Positions 25,793 through 33,435 of a DNA stretch of 50,965 nucleotides are shown here, one piece after another. Under the pieces are notes generated by a model. That model had not been told where the DNA came from, made no database searches, and saw only the letters and a program-made list of their open reading frames with translations. The stretch's first letter is position 1, and each line of letters starts with the position of its first letter. Source of the stretch: Planctomycetota bacterium (lineage in GTDB: Bacteria; Planctomycetota; UBA11346); contig PLEW01000248.1 in the NCBI GenBank assembly GCA_003136555.1, positions 1 through 50,965 of the forward strand. Direction: 5' to 3'. The position numbers and the translations under genes were made by a program.

Positions 25793-26589
25793 GGCTTGGG
25801 CGTAGCGGCCGGCGTGGTCGGCGTGCCAGGTGCAGCCGGCGCGGCCGGCGCGGCAGACTTGTCCCCCGCCTTGGCGGCGGGGTCCGAGGTCTTGAGATCG
25901 GCGCTCGGCTGGTTGCCGATCTCGATCACCTGCTTGGCGGTCTTGTCGCTGACGATGTCGATCTTGATCGAGATGTTGAACTCGCCATTGGGGTACTGCT
26001 TCTTGAAATCGGCGACCGCGGCCGGCAGGTTCTGCTCGAGCTCCTTGAGCTGGCGCAGCACCTCGACCAGGGAGATCTCCTTCTGCTTCTTGTCATCGAC
26101 CAGGCTGCGCAGGCGCTGGACGTCATCGCGCAGAGTGGAGAGGTCGCGCGTGAGGGTCTTCACCTGGGGACGCTCGGTGATCGGGCCCGAGGCGTTCTTG
26201 GTCTCGCTTTTCTCGCCCTGCTTGCGGGTGTATTGGATGGCGATGGTGTCGCCGACCTTGACCTGCTGGAGCGCGTGCAGGAGGTCGCTCTGGGCGTGCA
26301 GCGCCTGGCTATTGAAGGTCAGGAGGTGGTCGCCGGGGGTCAGGCCGAGGCTGGCAGCGGTGCTCCCGGGAATGACCACGGTGATCGGCAGGCCCTGGGT
26401 GGGATCGAAATTGGCCGAATTCTCATCGACATTGACGCCCAGGAACGGCTTGGGTGCCGGGCTGACCACCGTCTGGGTGGCCGGCGGCTTCGCCGGCGGC
26501 GCGGCATCCCCGGCGCATGCGGCAGCGACCCCGGTGATCAGGACGAATAGGGCGGCGGCGGGACGGCAGAGCGAGCTGGACCGGGTCAT
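25789..26589 (-). CDS. Exported PDZ-domain protein with coiled coil
   Basis: A 266-residue exported protein. The N-terminal segment (about 1-26, ending VAAACAGD) is a signal peptide; the cysteine has Ala at -3 to -1, so lipid attachment is possible but not a clean lipobox. A PDZ domain spans about 48-125 (PFLGVNVDENSANFD, then VIPGSTAASLGLTPGDHLLTF). A heptad-like coiled coil follows at about 145-195, and the tail is Ala/Pro/Thr-rich. There is no protease domain, so this is an isolated PDZ module. It overlaps the upstream PDZ gene by ATGA and the downstream DUF309 gene by GTGA. Function unknown; a periplasmic adaptor is the natural guess. Confidence 0.8.
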   Translation of the reverse strand: MTRSSSLCRPAAALFVLITGVAAACAGDAAPPAKPPATQTVVSPAPKPFLGVNVDENSANFDPTQGLPITVVIPGSTAASLGLTPGDHLLTFNSQALHAQSDLLHALQQVKVGDTIAIQYTRKQGEKSETKNASGPITERPQVKTLTRDLSTLRDDVQRLRSLVDDKKQKEISLVEVLRQLKELEQNLPAAVADFKKQYPNGEFNISIKIDIVSDKTAKQVIEIGNQPSADLKTSDPAAKAGDKSAAPAAPAAPGTPTTPAATPKP

Positions 26590-27374
26590 GGCGTCTCTTG
26601 ATGCGGGATGGGATGCGCTGCGGCGGGGGTGGAGGAGATGCCCCAGGCGAAGCGCCAGTCGACCGGCACCGCAATGCCCAGATCCACGGCCGGATCGCCG
26701 ACCGGGCCGCTGCTGGCCACCTGCGTGCTGATGGCTGCACTGCGGCTGGAGATGCCATAGGCGAAGTGCCAGGCCGGTCCGGTGTATACGCCGGTGCCGG
26801 CACCCGCGCCTGCGCCCGCGACTCCGTCGGCACCGGTGCCGGTCAGCTGCTTCTGCAGGCCATCGACCTGCTTGGACAGGTCATCGACGTCCTGGCGCAT
26901 CTGGTTGAGGCGATTCTCCTGCCAGTTGCGGAAGTTCTGCTCCATCCCCGGGTCGATGGGTTCGTAGGGGATATTGCTCGGCCAGGTCTGGAACTGGCCG
27001 GTGGACGTCAGCTGCTGCCCCTGGCGCTCGACGGTGACCTCGACCGGGTCGCCGACCTGGTTGAGCGCCACCTCGTTGCGCAGATCGGTCATGCTGGCGA
27101 TCTGCGCGCCATTGACCGTCAGGATCACATCACCTGCCATCAGCCCCATGGTCTGCGCTGCGGTGTTGTTGAACACGCTCTGCACCAGCACCCCCTGGTT
27201 GGGGGTCAGCCCCTCCTGCTCCTGGACCGAGAGCGGCACCGGCGTCATCTGCACGCCCAGCATGGGTCGATTCTGATCCGCCCCGGTGGGTGGGGGGTAG
27301 GTGGCATTGGCCGCACAGAGGGGCGCTGAGCTGGCGATCGCCAGGCTGAGCACGGTCGCGCTGAATCGCAGCAT
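26586..27374 (-). CDS. Exported PDZ-domain protein with duplicated WxFAxGISS motif
   Basis: A 262-residue exported protein with signal peptide MLRFSATVLSLAIASSAPLC. A PDZ domain covers about 35-125 (PMLGVQMTPVPLSVQEQEG, then AAQTMGLMAGDVILTVNGA). A short coiled coil follows (NRLNQMRQDVDDLSKQVDGL). The C-terminal part contains two copies of a nine-residue motif, WHFAYGISS and WRFAWGISS, about 33 residues apart. I know no family with this repeat. GAGGT lies 8 bases before the ATG at 27372-27374; an in-frame ATG at 27423-27425 would give a longer signal peptide. It is the first gene of the overlapping PDZ-PDZ-DUF309 unit and may partner with the second PDZ protein. Confidence 0.78.
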   Translation of the reverse strand: MLRFSATVLSLAIASSAPLCAANATYPPPTGADQNRPMLGVQMTPVPLSVQEQEGLTPNQGVLVQSVFNNTAAQTMGLMAGDVILTVNGAQIASMTDLRNEVALNQVGDPVEVTVERQGQQLTSTGQFQTWPSNIPYEPIDPGMEQNFRNWQENRLNQMRQDVDDLSKQVDGLQKQLTGTGADGVAGAGAGAGTGVYTGPAWHFAYGISSRSAAISTQVASSGPVGDPAVDLGIAVPVDWRFAWGISSTPAAAHPIPHQETP

Positions 27375-27434
27375 AAGCGGTACCTCGGCGGTGATGGCAT
27401 CGCAATGGATGCTCAGGACGGTCATGATGACGAC

Positions 27435-27461
27435 ACTATCAGCGGGAACCTGACCTGGCAA
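27435..27461 (-). promoter_or_regulatory. candidate promoter of the PDZ operon
   Basis: On the minus strand TTGCCA (27461-27456), 15 bases, GATAGT (27440-27435). It lies between ftsY and the PDZ gene, about 60 bases before the ATG at 27374. The spacer is short. Confidence 0.3.
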
Positions 27462-27568
27462 TCCCGCCTCCCGGAGGCTTGCGCCACCGGCGCAGAGCGC
27501 ACAGAACGCGGTGTGTGAACGAGTGTGAGCTTCCGATGATGGCGGCATCGACAATCGATGAAGGCGGG

Positions 27569-28510
27569 TCATTCGCCGTCGGCGCTGAAGATGGCCTCGA
27601 TGAAGGAGTCCGGGTCGAACGGCTGGAGATCGTCGAGCTGCTCGCCGACGCCGATGAAGCGCACCGGCAGCTTGAGCTCGCGGCGGATGGTGATCGTGAC
27701 ACCGCCCTTGGCGGTACCGTCGAGCTTGGTCAGCACCAGGCCGGTGACGCCCATGGCGGCGCCGAAGACCTTGGCCTGCTGGATGGCGTTCTGTCCCGCG
27801 GTGGCATCGAGCACCAGCAGCGTCTCGTGCGGGGCGGTGGGGAGCCGCTTCTGGATGACGCGGCGGATCTTCTCCAGCTCGCGCATCAGGTGCTCCTTGT
27901 TGTGCAGGCGGCCGGCGGTGTCGATCAGCACCAGGTCCGCCCCGCGCGCCTGGGCAGCGGCCACGGCATCGAAGGCGACCGCCGCCGCATCCCCGCCATC
28001 ATGGGTCTTGATCAGCTCGACCCCGACCCGGCCGGCCCAGATCGACAGCTGCTCGATCGCCGCCGCCCGGTAGGTGTCGCCGGCGGCGATGATCACCTGC
28101 TTGCCCTGATCCTTGAAGCGCTTGGCCAGCTTGGCGATGGTGGTGGTCTTGCCGGCGCCATTGACCCCGACCACCAGCACCACCGTCGGACCCTCGGCCG
28201 CCCAGGCCAGCTCGTCCACGGCCGGGGCCTGGAGCTCGGCGCGCAGGCTGCGCTTGAGCAGGTCGAGGAGCTCCTCGCCCTTGGCCAGCTCGCCGGCGCG
28301 GTAGCGGGTCTTCAGCTCGCTGATGATCTCGGTGGTCTTCGCCACCCCGATATCGGCCTGCAGCAGGGTGTCCTCGAGCTGGTCGAGGAAGCCCTGGTCG
28401 ATGGTCCGGCCCTTGCCGATCAGGATGCGCAGCGCCCCGCCGACCACCGAACGGGTCTTGGCCAAGCCCTGCTTGATGCGGGTGAAGAGCTTGCCGATTG
28501 CCTTGAACAT
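27569..28510 (-). CDS. ftsY: Signal recognition particle receptor FtsY
   Basis: FtsY docks SRP-ribosome complexes at the membrane. The 313-residue protein has the NG-domain order: helical N domain (1-100), P-loop GVNGAGKT (115-122), DTYRAAA (145-151), DTAGRL (197-202) and TKLDGTAKGG (261-270). The acidic A domain of the E. coli protein is missing, which is common outside the enterobacteria. It ends in FDPDSFIEAIFS as usual. It follows rsfS after 58 bases on the same strand, suggesting a shared transcript. Confidence 0.97.
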   Translation of the reverse strand: MFKAIGKLFTRIKQGLAKTRSVVGGALRILIGKGRTIDQGFLDQLEDTLLQADIGVAKTTEIISELKTRYRAGELAKGEELLDLLKRSLRAELQAPAVDELAWAAEGPTVVLVVGVNGAGKTTTIAKLAKRFKDQGKQVIIAAGDTYRAAAIEQLSIWAGRVGVELIKTHDGGDAAAVAFDAVAAAQARGADLVLIDTAGRLHNKEHLMRELEKIRRVIQKRLPTAPHETLLVLDATAGQNAIQQAKVFGAAMGVTGLVLTKLDGTAKGGVTITIRRELKLPVRFIGVGEQLDDLQPFDPDSFIEAIFSADGE

Positions 28511-28568
28511 GGTCAGCGCCTGCGGGCATCCCGGTCAGCGCGCGGTCGCACGGCGGCAGTCGCCATGG

Positions 28569-28961
28569 TCAGGCCTCCACCGGATGGCGGTCGGGATCCT
28601 TGAGCTGCTTGAGCTCGCGCTCAAAGCGCACATCACGTGCGCGCGGCCACAGGGTCTCCAGACCGTAGAGATCGCGCTTGTCCTCGCTGAAGGCGTGCAC
28701 CACCACATCCATGCAGTCGATCAGCATCCAGCCGCTCTCGCCCTCGACCGGCATGCGCGGCACCCCGTGGCGTTTGCAGAAGTGGTAGACCTCCTCGACG
28801 ATGGCATGCACCTGGCGATCGGAGCGTCCGGTGACCAGGACGCAGAAGTCGAACACCGCGTGATCGGCCGGGAGCTCGAGGACGCGCAGGTTCTCGCCCC
28901 CCTTGTCGAGTGCGATGCGAGCGGCATGGAGGGCCAGCTCGCGGGAGGTGAAGACGGTCAT
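28569..28961 (-). CDS. rsfS: Ribosome silencing factor RsfS
   Basis: RsfS (YbeB, Iojap family) binds ribosomal protein uL14 and blocks subunit joining when nutrients are short. The 130-residue protein contains DFCVLVTGRSDRQVHAI, EGESGWMLIDCMDVVVHAF and FYGLE-like LYGLETLWP at the end of the domain, in the family order. The ATG at 28959-28961 gives the usual length; the longer open frame runs across the promoter of hpt on the other strand. It heads a transcript that probably includes ftsY. Confidence 0.93.
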   Translation of the reverse strand: MTVFTSRELALHAARIALDKGGENLRVLELPADHAVFDFCVLVTGRSDRQVHAIVEEVYHFCKRHGVPRMPVEGESGWMLIDCMDVVVHAFSEDKRDLYGLETLWPRARDVRFERELKQLKDPDRHPVEA

Positions 28962-28973
28962 CGGCGGCTCGTA

Positions 28974-29002
28974 CTGACGGGTTGCGGCGGGGAGGCTATG
29001 AT
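28974..29002 (+). promoter_or_regulatory. candidate hpt promoter
   Basis: CTGACG, 17 bases, TATGAT. The -10 box is one base from consensus and is enclosed by the small palindrome CTATGATAG. Transcription would start near 29009, giving a 116-base leader before hpt. Confidence 0.45.
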
Positions 29003-29124
29003 AGACCGGATCTGGTCGGGGCAAGCTGCGAAGACGATCGGCGAGCACAGCCGGCGCCCCTGCCGCAACCGCAGGGCGCGTCCCTGGCAGTAGCGGGCAG
29101 GCCAGCCGACGGCAGCATGGGGAC

Positions 29125-29652
29125 ATGGCTCCGGTACCCCTGATCCCCGCACGTTCGGTGAGGCAGCGGGTGCGCTCCCTGGCCCGGCGCATCAGCAGCG
29201 ATCATCGAGGCGAGCCGCTGGTCATGCTGGTGCTCATGGATGGTGCATTCTGCTTCGTCGCCGACCTCATGCGGCTCATGCACGTGCCCGATGTCCGCCT
29301 GCATTTCGTCCGTGCCAGCAGCTATGGCTCCAGCACCGTCAGCAGCGGTGCGGTGACGCTCTCGCAGATGCCCGATCTCAGCGGCTGCCGGGTGCTGGTG
29401 GTCGACGACATCCTCGACACCGGACGCACCCTGGCGCGTGCGGTCGCCGCCTGCGCTGGCGCCGCCTCGGTCCGCACCTGCGTGCTCCTGGACAAGCCCG
29501 CACGCCGGGTGCCTGGCGGCCTGGAGCGTGCCGACTATGTGGGCTTCACCATAGCCGATGCCTTCGTCGTCGGCTATGGGCTCGATCATGATGGCCGCTA
29601 CCGCCATCTCCCGGACGTCTGCACCCTCGAGCAGGCTGCCAAGCCGGCATGA
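29125..29652 (+). CDS. hpt: Hypoxanthine phosphoribosyltransferase
   Basis: Purine salvage enzyme that joins hypoxanthine or guanine to PRPP. The 175-residue protein has the PRPP-binding motif [14 protein letters not shown] at about 90-103 and the family start [20 protein letters not shown] flexible-loop region ([11 protein letters not shown]) and the C-terminal [18 protein letters not shown], where the base stacks, complete the fold. Length is typical for bacterial Hpt. It is upstream of pgk by 112 bases on the same strand. Confidence 0.93.
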   Translation: MAPVPLIPARSVRQRVRSLARRISSDHRGEPLVMLVLMDGAFCFVADLMRLMHVPDVRLHFVRASSYGSSTVSSGAVTLSQMPDLSGCRVLVVDDILDTGRTLARAVAACAGAASVRTCVLLDKPARRVPGGLERADYVGFTIADAFVVGYGLDHDGRYRHLPDVCTLEQAAKPA

Positions 29653-29764
29653 GGAGCTGCTGCACCGGGCAGCGGTCGCTCCCGGCGCCTCGCCGCTTGT
29701 CTCCGCCGCGCTCCTGGCCAGTCTTGCGCTCCCACGGCGTCTGCCGACAAGCGAAAGGGATACC

Positions 29765-31012
29765 ATGGCCAAGCTCTCCATCGACCGCCTGCCCCTGAAG
29801 GGGAAGCGCGTGCTGATGCGCGTCGACTTCAACGTCCCCCAGGACAAGAAGACCGGCGCGATCACCAATACCCAGCGCATCGTCGCGGCGCTGCCCACCA
29901 TCCGCTATGCCCTCGACCAGGGCGCCTCGGTGGTGCTGATGTCGCATCTCGGCCGCCCGGATGGCAAGCGCATCGACAAGTTCAGCCTGCGTCCGGTCGC
30001 CGCCAAGGCCGCCGAGCTGCTCGGCCGCCCAGTGACCTTCCTCGAGGACTGCGTGGGGCCTGAGGTCGAAAGCCGTTGCGCCGCGCTCAAGCCGGGCGAG
30101 GTGATCCTGCTCGAGAACCTGCGCTTCCACATCGAGGAGGAGGGCTCGATCAAGGACGAGGTGACCGGCGCGAAGACCAAGGCCGACCCCGCCCAGGTGG
30201 CGGCCTTCCGCGCCTCGCTGACCAGGCTCGGCGAGGTCTACGTCAATGACGCCTTCGGCACCGCCCATCGCGCCCATAGCTCGATGGTCGGGGTCACGCT
30301 GCCGAGCCGCGCCGCCGGCTTCCTGCTCAAGAAGGAGCTCGATGCCTTCGCCCAGGTGCTCGACAATCCCAAGCGCCCCCTGCTGGCGGTCCTGGGCGGC
30401 GCGAAGGTCGCCGACAAGATCCAGCTGATCAACAATCTGCTCGACAAGGCCAACGAGCTGATCATCGGTGGCGGCATGGCCTACACCTTCCTCAAGGTCC
30501 TCCAGGGCATGGAGATCGGCAAGTCGCTGTTCGATGCCGAAGGAGCCAAGATCGTCGCCGACCTGGCAGCCAAGGCCAAGGCCAAGGGCGTGAAGCTGCA
30601 CCTGCCCGTCGACTTCATCGCTGCCGACAAGTTCGATCCGGCGGCCAACACCCAGCTGGTGAGCGCGGCGGCCGGCATCCCGGTGGGCTGGGAGGGGCTG
30701 GATTGCGGCCCGCAGACCATCATCGAGAGCGCCGCGGTCTTCGCGCGCGCCAAGACCATCGTCTGGAACGGACCGCTCGGGGTGTTCGAATTCGAGAAGT
30801 TCGCGGCCGGCACCCGGGCGGCGATGAACGCCATGGTCGCCGCCACCAAGGCCGGTGCGGTGACCGTCATCGGAGGCGGTGATACCGCCACCGCTGCCGC
30901 CAAATGGAAGACCGAGGCGCTGGTGACGCATTGCTCGACCGGCGGCGGCGCGTCGCTCGAACTGCTCGAAGGCAAGCTGCTGCCTGGCATCGCCGCGCTC
31001 AGCGATGCCTGA
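29765..31012 (+). CDS. pgk: Phosphoglycerate kinase
   Basis: Pgk makes ATP from 1,3-bisphosphoglycerate in glycolysis. The 415-residue protein reads [20 protein letters not shown] then DFNVPQ at the N-terminus, with [29 protein letters not shown] and the C-terminal WNGPLGVFE and [10 protein letters not shown] motifs, all diagnostic. AAAGGGA precedes the ATG at 29765. No gap or other triose-phase glycolytic gene is adjacent. A strong hairpin follows the stop. Confidence 0.98.
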   Translation: MAKLSIDRLPLKGKRVLMRVDFNVPQDKKTGAITNTQRIVAALPTIRYALDQGASVVLMSHLGRPDGKRIDKFSLRPVAAKAAELLGRPVTFLEDCVGPEVESRCAALKPGEVILLENLRFHIEEEGSIKDEVTGAKTKADPAQVAAFRASLTRLGEVYVNDAFGTAHRAHSSMVGVTLPSRAAGFLLKKELDAFAQVLDNPKRPLLAVLGGAKVADKIQLINNLLDKANELIIGGGMAYTFLKVLQGMEIGKSLFDAEGAKIVADLAAKAKAKGVKLHLPVDFIAADKFDPAANTQLVSAAAGIPVGWEGLDCGPQTIIESAAVFARAKTIVWNGPLGVFEFEKFAAGTRAAMNAMVAATKAGAVTVIGGGDTATAAAKWKTEALVTHCSTGGGASLELLEGKLLPGIAALSDA

Positions 31013-31024
31013 GCCGGGGGCGCA

Positions 31025-31061
31025 GATTCCTGCATCGGGAGGCGCTCTCCATGCAGAAATC
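31025..31061 (+). terminator. hairpin terminator of pgk
   Basis: A long imperfect stem: GATT (31025-31028), CTGCAT (31030-31035) and GGAG (31038-31041) pair with CTCC (31047-31050), ATGCAG (31051-31056) and AATC (31058-31061). The loop is 5 bases. Confidence 0.55.
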
Positions 31062-31064
31062 GCA

Positions 31065-31091
31065 TTGTATGCCCCCTCCGGCACCTAGGCT
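31065..31091 (+). promoter_or_regulatory. candidate promoter of the subtilase gene
   Basis: TTGTAT, 15 bases, TAGGCT, immediately after the pgk terminator and 40 bases before the ATG at 31132. The spacer is short. Confidence 0.33.
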
Positions 31092-31131
31092 GGGGTGATT
31101 CGCGGTCTGCGCCAGGACGGCGCGGGCGGCA

Positions 31132-32721
31132 ATGGGGCCAGACGTGGACATCACCATCGTGCGTTTCGCCCTCGTACTGGCCGGCTTGGCCGTGGTGACC
31201 TCGTCGCTGTGGGTGCTGCATGCACCTCCCGCCGCGTCCCCGACGGTCGAGGCCGGCCTGGAGCGGCCGCTGCCCTCCCCGGCGCGCGCCGCCAACCGGG
31301 TGGCGGGCAGCGACGAGCCCGATCTCAGCGATGCCACGCCGATCGCATCCGTCGATGGCGATGCCGACGACCAGGGACGCTTCCATCAGTGCCGCGAGGT
31401 GCGCGTCCCGGGGCTCAAGTTCCCGCTCCTTGCCATCGACGATCTGCGCCAACGCGAGCCGGGGGCGGTGGCGAGCCGGCTGCTGCGGCGCCGCGTCACT
31501 GCGGCCGACCACCTGATGCTCGCCCTGCTGCCGGGCGAGGATGAGGCCGCCCTGGCGCGCGCCGTCGAACCCTGTGGCGGCCGGGTGCTGAGCGTCGATC
31601 TGGCGGCCCATCTCGCCCTGGTCGCAAGCCGGGTACCCGGCCACCAGGCGCTGATGACCCTCGCCGGACGCCTTGCGGCCCGCGCTCCGGAGGAGGATGC
31701 GCTGGTGCATGCGCTCGACACCGTCGCCGACGATCCGGCCTTCCAGAACGGATCGCTGTGGGGGCTGACGCGCATCGCCGCCGATCAGGCATGGGACTTC
31801 ACCACCGGTTCAGCGCAGGTGCTGGTGGCGGTGATCGACAGCGGCATCGATTTCCATCACCCCGATCTCGCCGCCAACATCTGGACCAATCCGGGCGAGA
31901 GCGGTGTCGATGGCCAGGGGCGCGACAAGGCCAGCAACCACGCCGACGATGATGGCAACGGCTATGCCGATGACGTCCACGGCGTCGATTTCGTCGCTGG
32001 TGGAGAGCCCATGGACGACAACGACCACGGCACGCATGTGGCGGGGATCATCGGCGCCTGCGGCGGCAATCGCATCGGCGTGGCGGGAGTGTGCTGGAAG
32101 GTGCGCATGGCCGCACTGCGCATCCTCGATGCCCATGGCCTGGGCTTCGCCAGCGACGCCGTGCGCGCGGTGCGCTACGCCACCGCCATCCACGCACGCG
32201 TGGTCAACATGGCCTGGTCCTTCAGCGGGCATTCGCGCCTGCTCGAGCAGGCGCTGCGCGACGGGGCCGATCACCATCAGCTGTTCGTCGCCGCCAGCGG
32301 CAACACCGCCGGACCGCTCGAGGTCGATTGGAACTACCCGGCGGCATACCGCCTCGACAACCTCATCACCGTCGCCGCCAGCGACCGCGACGACCTGCTG
32401 GCGACTTTCAGCACCAGCGGCATGCAGATCAGCCTCGCCGCTCCCGGTGTTGATGTGCTCAGCACCGTGCGCGGCGGCTATGCCAGCCGCAGCGGCACCT
32501 CGGCTGCCGCGGCGCACGTCACCGGCGCCTGCGCCCTGCTCGCCGCCTTCGCGCCTGGCCTCACCGGCGAGCAGATCCGCAGCCGCATCCTCGCGACCGT
32601 CGATCCATCGCCCGCCCTCGACCACCAGTGCGCCACCGGCGGCCGCCTGAATGTCTACCGCGCGCTCGCACCGATATCGGTGGTCATCGCCCTGGGGCCG
32701 CCGGCGGCCGCTGCCCGCTGA
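31132..32721 (+). CDS. Membrane-anchored or exported subtilisin-family (S8) serine protease
   Basis: A 529-residue protein with an N-terminal hydrophobic segment (about 10-28), a pro-region of about 190 residues and an S8 catalytic domain (about 205-515). The triad is intact: Asp236 in VIDSGID, His299 in HGTHVAG and Ser457 in GTSAAAAHVTG, with the oxyanion Asn in ASGN. The serine motif is a variant of GTSMAAPHV, with Met and Pro both changed to Ala. An Asp/Asn-rich stretch after the Asp site (NHADDDGNGYADD) is a calcium-site-like loop. It acts outside the cytoplasm. The next gene starts 9 bases later and may be co-transcribed. Confidence 0.92.
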   Translation: MGPDVDITIVRFALVLAGLAVVTSSLWVLHAPPAASPTVEAGLERPLPSPARAANRVAGSDEPDLSDATPIASVDGDADDQGRFHQCREVRVPGLKFPLLAIDDLRQREPGAVASRLLRRRVTAADHLMLALLPGEDEAALARAVEPCGGRVLSVDLAAHLALVASRVPGHQALMTLAGRLAARAPEEDALVHALDTVADDPAFQNGSLWGLTRIAADQAWDFTTGSAQVLVAVIDSGIDFHHPDLAANIWTNPGESGVDGQGRDKASNHADDDGNGYADDVHGVDFVAGGEPMDDNDHGTHVAGIIGACGGNRIGVAGVCWKVRMAALRILDAHGLGFASDAVRAVRYATAIHARVVNMAWSFSGHSRLLEQALRDGADHHQLFVAASGNTAGPLEVDWNYPAAYRLDNLITVAASDRDDLLATFSTSGMQISLAAPGVDVLSTVRGGYASRSGTSAAAAHVTGACALLAAFAPGLTGEQIRSRILATVDPSPALDHQCATGGRLNVYRALAPISVVIALGPPAAAAR

Positions 32722-32729
32722 GGCCCTGC

Positions 32730-33383
32730 GTGCTGGTGGCCGCATCACCGAGTGCCCATCCACCCCCAGACCGGGAGGCGCACCCGGCCTGCACGCTGCT
32801 GCGGCTGCCGGCGTACGAGGCGGCGCCCCGCCTGATCGGATGGGAAGTCGAGGCCCATGGCGTACGCGCCCGCATCACCGAGGTCGAAGCCTACCAGGGC
32901 CAGCAGGATCGCGCCTGCCATGCGGCGCGCGGGCGCACCGCGCGCACCGCGGTGCTCTACGCCCGAGCCGGAACGCTGTACGTCTACCGCTGCTATGGCA
33001 TGCACTGGATGCTCAACCTGGTGTGCGACCGGGACGGCGAGCCGGCAGCCGTGCTCGTCCGCTCGGTGGAGATCATCAGCGGCGGTCCCGTGGCGCGCGC
33101 GCGGCGCGCGCTCAGCGACGCAGTGCCTCTTCGCGATGGCCGCACCATCGCCAACGGCCCGGGCAAGGTCTGCCAGGCGCTGGCGCTCGACGGCGGCCAG
33201 CACGGCGTGCACATGCACGACCGCGCCTGCGCCCTGACGCTGCATCCGCCGCAAGGCCCGGTCGGGGCGCTCGCGCGCTCGGCACGCATCGGGGTCGATT
33301 ACGCCGGACCTCGGTGGTCGCGCCGGCGCTGGCGCTGGTGGCTGCGCGGCTTCCCGGTCGCCGAGGCGCGCACTCCCGGCTGA
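32730..33383 (+). CDS. 3-methyladenine DNA glycosylase, Aag/Mpg family
   Basis: Removes alkylated purines in base excision repair. The 217-residue protein shows the Aag signatures: ARITEVEAYQG (the Glu is catalytic), DRACHAARGRTART, YVYRCYGMHWMLNLV and NGPGKVCQAL. The start is uncertain; I use the GTG at 32730, just after the subtilase stop, because no ATG precedes the conserved region in frame. The first 20 residues are not conserved. The neighbour is a protease with no evident functional link. Confidence 0.9.
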   Translation: MLVAASPSAHPPPDREAHPACTLLRLPAYEAAPRLIGWEVEAHGVRARITEVEAYQGQQDRACHAARGRTARTAVLYARAGTLYVYRCYGMHWMLNLVCDRDGEPAAVLVRSVEIISGGPVARARRALSDAVPLRDGRTIANGPGKVCQALALDGGQHGVHMHDRACALTLHPPQGPVGALARSARIGVDYAGPRWSRRRWRWWLRGFPVAEARTPG

Positions 33384-33435
33384 GGCGCTACTTCTTCGCC
33401 GACTTGCTGTCCGCCGAGACCTGGTGGCTGATGAA

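Noticed and set aside
26510-26530. A lipoprotein signal in the PDZ protein at 25789-26589.
   Set aside because: The cysteine is preceded by AAA with no Leu/Val at -3, so a normal signal peptide is as likely.
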